Shown here in pieces: positions 6,901 through 7,511 of a stretch of DNA of 7,511 bases; within the stretch, counting starts at the first letter, position 1; every line of letters begins with the position of its first letter. A model generated the notes under the pieces. It ran no database searches and was not told where the DNA came from. It saw nothing but the letters and a program-made list of their open reading frames with translations. Origin of the DNA: Candidatus Colimorpha onthohippi (lineage in GTDB: Bacteria; Bacteroidota; Bacteroidia; Bacteroidales; P3); NCBI GenBank assembly GCA_018064565.1, contig JAGHVA010000252.1, positions 1-7,511 of the forward strand. Direction: 5' to 3'. The translations under genes were made by a program, and so were the position numbers.

Positions 6901-7480
6901 GTTTCCTGAGGGTACTCGGTCTGTTGATGGTTCAATAGGTAGGTTTCATCAAGGTGCTTTCAAACTCGCACAGCAATTGAACGTTGATATACTTCCAGTA
7001 TTCATTCATGGAGCCAATCATGTGATGCCCAAAAACGATATTTTTATTAGAAATGGGAAAATTACGGTTGAGTTGCAGTCAAGATTTTTGGCTGATAAAT
7101 TGGCTGATAGTGATACAATCTCTCTTACAACGGAATTTCATAGATTCTATCAAAATTACTTTCGCTCATTAAGCAAACGAATAGAAGATGAGCAATACTG
7201 GTTACCATACTTAATGACTCAATATATGTACAAGGGTAGGTCGGTGGCATCTCGTGCTCATACGGCTATTGCAAGATATCTTTCTACGGGAGAATTTACC
7301 CTTAACCAAGGTGAAATACCGATACTAAAAGCTTTGGCTAACAAGGATAAAGATTACTTGTTTTCTTTTGATAATGAAGACGATTTTCGTGTGGCATCAA
7401 ATTGTGCCATACTTCCAAACAATATCCACTTCACGCTCACAGAACGTTTCTCACAAGTTGACTTGCCTGCCTGCAGGTAG
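3962..7480 (+). CDS. MMPL-family exporter fused to lysophospholipid-type acyltransferase with methyltransferase-like C-terminal tail
   Basis: A 1172-residue inner-membrane protein that probably both acylates and exports a polyene or lipid product. Residues 1-820 form an MMPL (RND-superfamily) transporter with two repeats. TM1 is at about 17-35, a large periplasmic loop follows to about 274, then TM2-6 (275-411); TM7 is at 454-474, the second loop runs to about 673, then TM8-12 (674-817). The proton-relay pair is kept in the second half (FGQGDDYTIFI, Asp741-Tyr742) but the first half has Asn338-Tyr339 (GIAVNYPLHF). An extra helix (841-863) leads to a PlsC-type acyltransferase (about 895-1050) with catalytic NHQSHLD (His915, Asp920) and FPEGTRS (981-987). 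The last ~95 residues (YWLPYL, then NQGEIPILKALANKDK and NCAILPNNIHF) match the layout of the class I methyltransferase tail of the 'trifunctional' proteins known in Bacteroidota, but look short and lack a clear GxGxG loop. The start overlaps the glycosyltransferase stop by 4 bp (ATGA). Confidence 0.9.
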   Translation: MISFFLHIYDCLSNHKIFSCVLLVCLLGLCVLLSVRLSYTEDVTSFLPHTDGDERYLSVYDDMGGQNRITLIFHTNGTNDCHYEIIDAIKTFENYWHSVSQNDKIDVSTQFFVDEDVVFDAINYMRSNIGCFLTPDDYARIDSLLSDPLYIENSLYSVRQMLSLPIGAFTQENIVADPLNLFSPALQRLSKLNFSNIFDIDENVIFDTEGNALSFIDSPWGSGDTQNNSALAARIDSVIAYTMQHYPNVSITAVGAPLIAVSNANQIKHDSTQSIILSVVIILIILFYSIRKKRNILLLGLSVLSGWLFALALIALVKPMVSIIVIGIGSVLVGIAVNYPLHFIDHLNETASRRDALKEMVEPLVTGNVTTVAAFACLLFVKADAMRDLGLFGSLLLIGTIIFVLIFLPLLAKPSTSKHSFRFQPLGWLDHRKRTSIELEQGVLGRVVFQNKKFSICFLVLVVVATIVFGILSTHTQFDSDLHGINYMTAQQESDLALLNSSVEDTNFVVEYFVSEGSSLDAAINNSSFYDSCFLSKYRIHGIQQVIPSISQQQNNLRGWILFQTKYPNLGSSLSAAARKIGFSDSTFSSFVGQIADSYVPIDPASMSPLLNIATNYIGHNDSIYRVLSMVLLPKSDYYSIKDSLRTAINDDNSFVFDIGDIGVGLTESLNKDFNYILFVCGFVVFAFLWISFGRIELAIISFLPMIVGWLWILGIMDIAAVKFNIVNIILATFIFGQGDDYTIFITEGLIYENAYGKRRLMSYRRSVIISALLMFVGIGTLIFAKHPALRSLAEVVIIGMIIVVVMACYLPPLIFRWMLFHKGKKRDIPITLLSIVKTSWLLLMFFLFTFVVGTPCTILYRLIGKDSEKKRLRYHQMICRCARIAIRHLPGVAFDYENDTNENFSKPAVIVANHQSHLDLLCVMQLCPKLVILTNDWVWRNPMYGLMIRYAEFLPVSKGYDNILPQLKSLITRGYSILVFPEGTRSVDGSIGRFHQGAFKLAQQLNVDILPVFIHGANHVMPKNDIFIRNGKITVELQSRFLADKLADSDTISLTTEFHRFYQNYFRSLSKRIEDEQYWLPYLMTQYMYKGRSVASRAHTAIARYLSTGEFTLNQGEIPILKALANKDKDYLFSFDNEDDFRVASNCAILPNNIHFTLTERFSQVDLPACR

Positions 7481-7511
7481 CGTTCAAGGGAGACCATGGG
7501 CACAACTTAAT

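Noticed and set aside
7470..7477. CCTGCAGG palindrome as a terminator or operator
   Set aside because: Only 8 bp, no loop or T-tract, overlaps the exporter's last codons; likely chance.
7481..7511. ATG at 7496 as the start of the next gene
   Set aside because: That frame stops after four codons; the 31-bp tail is too short to assign anything.

Overview
The window is a single, tightly packed, plus-strand operon segment. Six genes follow one another with gaps or overlaps of only a few bases, and no intergenic stretch is longer than 4 bp before the last 31 bp. The DNA is AT-rich, and no convincing Shine-Dalgarno sequence precedes any start at normal spacing. That fits Bacteroidota, and the protein types suggest a gut or oral Bacteroidales such as a Prevotella or Bacteroides relative; this placement is an inference from style and gene content, not a database result.

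The gene set resembles the aryl polyene (APE) / flexirubin-type type II polyketide clusters of Bacteroidota and Proteobacteria. In order: (1) a long ketosynthase cut off by the window's 5' edge, in which a catalytically complete KS is fused to a catalytically dead KS-like chain-length-factor (CLF) domain (3-1889); (2) a small four-helix EamA/SMR-type membrane protein (1894-2247); (3) a secreted LolA-like lipoprotein-carrier protein (2247-2861); (4) a single-hotdog FabZ-like dehydratase lacking the usual catalytic Glu (2864-3226); (5) a family 2 glycosyltransferase of the dolichyl-phosphate-mannose-synthase/ArnC type (3231-3965); (6) a giant 1172-residue MMPL (RND-superfamily) exporter fused to a lysophospholipid-type acyltransferase and a short C-terminal methyltransferase-like tail (3962-7480). 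The last 31 bp hold no recognisable gene.

Inferred working model: the KS-CLF and the dehydratase build and dehydrate a polyene chain on an acyl carrier protein encoded outside this window. The acyltransferase domain transfers the chain, or an ordinary fatty acid, to a lipid or sugar acceptor. The glycosyltransferase and the small flippase-like protein may provide a lipid-linked sugar. The MMPL exporter lifts the product from the inner membrane, and the LolA-like protein carries it across the periplasm to the outer membrane. Expected partners not seen here are the acyl carrier proteins, ketoreductase, starter-unit ligase or ammonia lyase, and further ketosynthases; they would lie in flanking DNA.

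The most distinctive points are the KS-CLF fusion in one polypeptide, the three-part exporter/acyltransferase/methyltransferase-like protein with a short or damaged C-terminus, loss of the TM4 Asp in the exporter while the TM10 Asp-Tyr pair is kept, and the Glu-to-Met change in the dehydratase.
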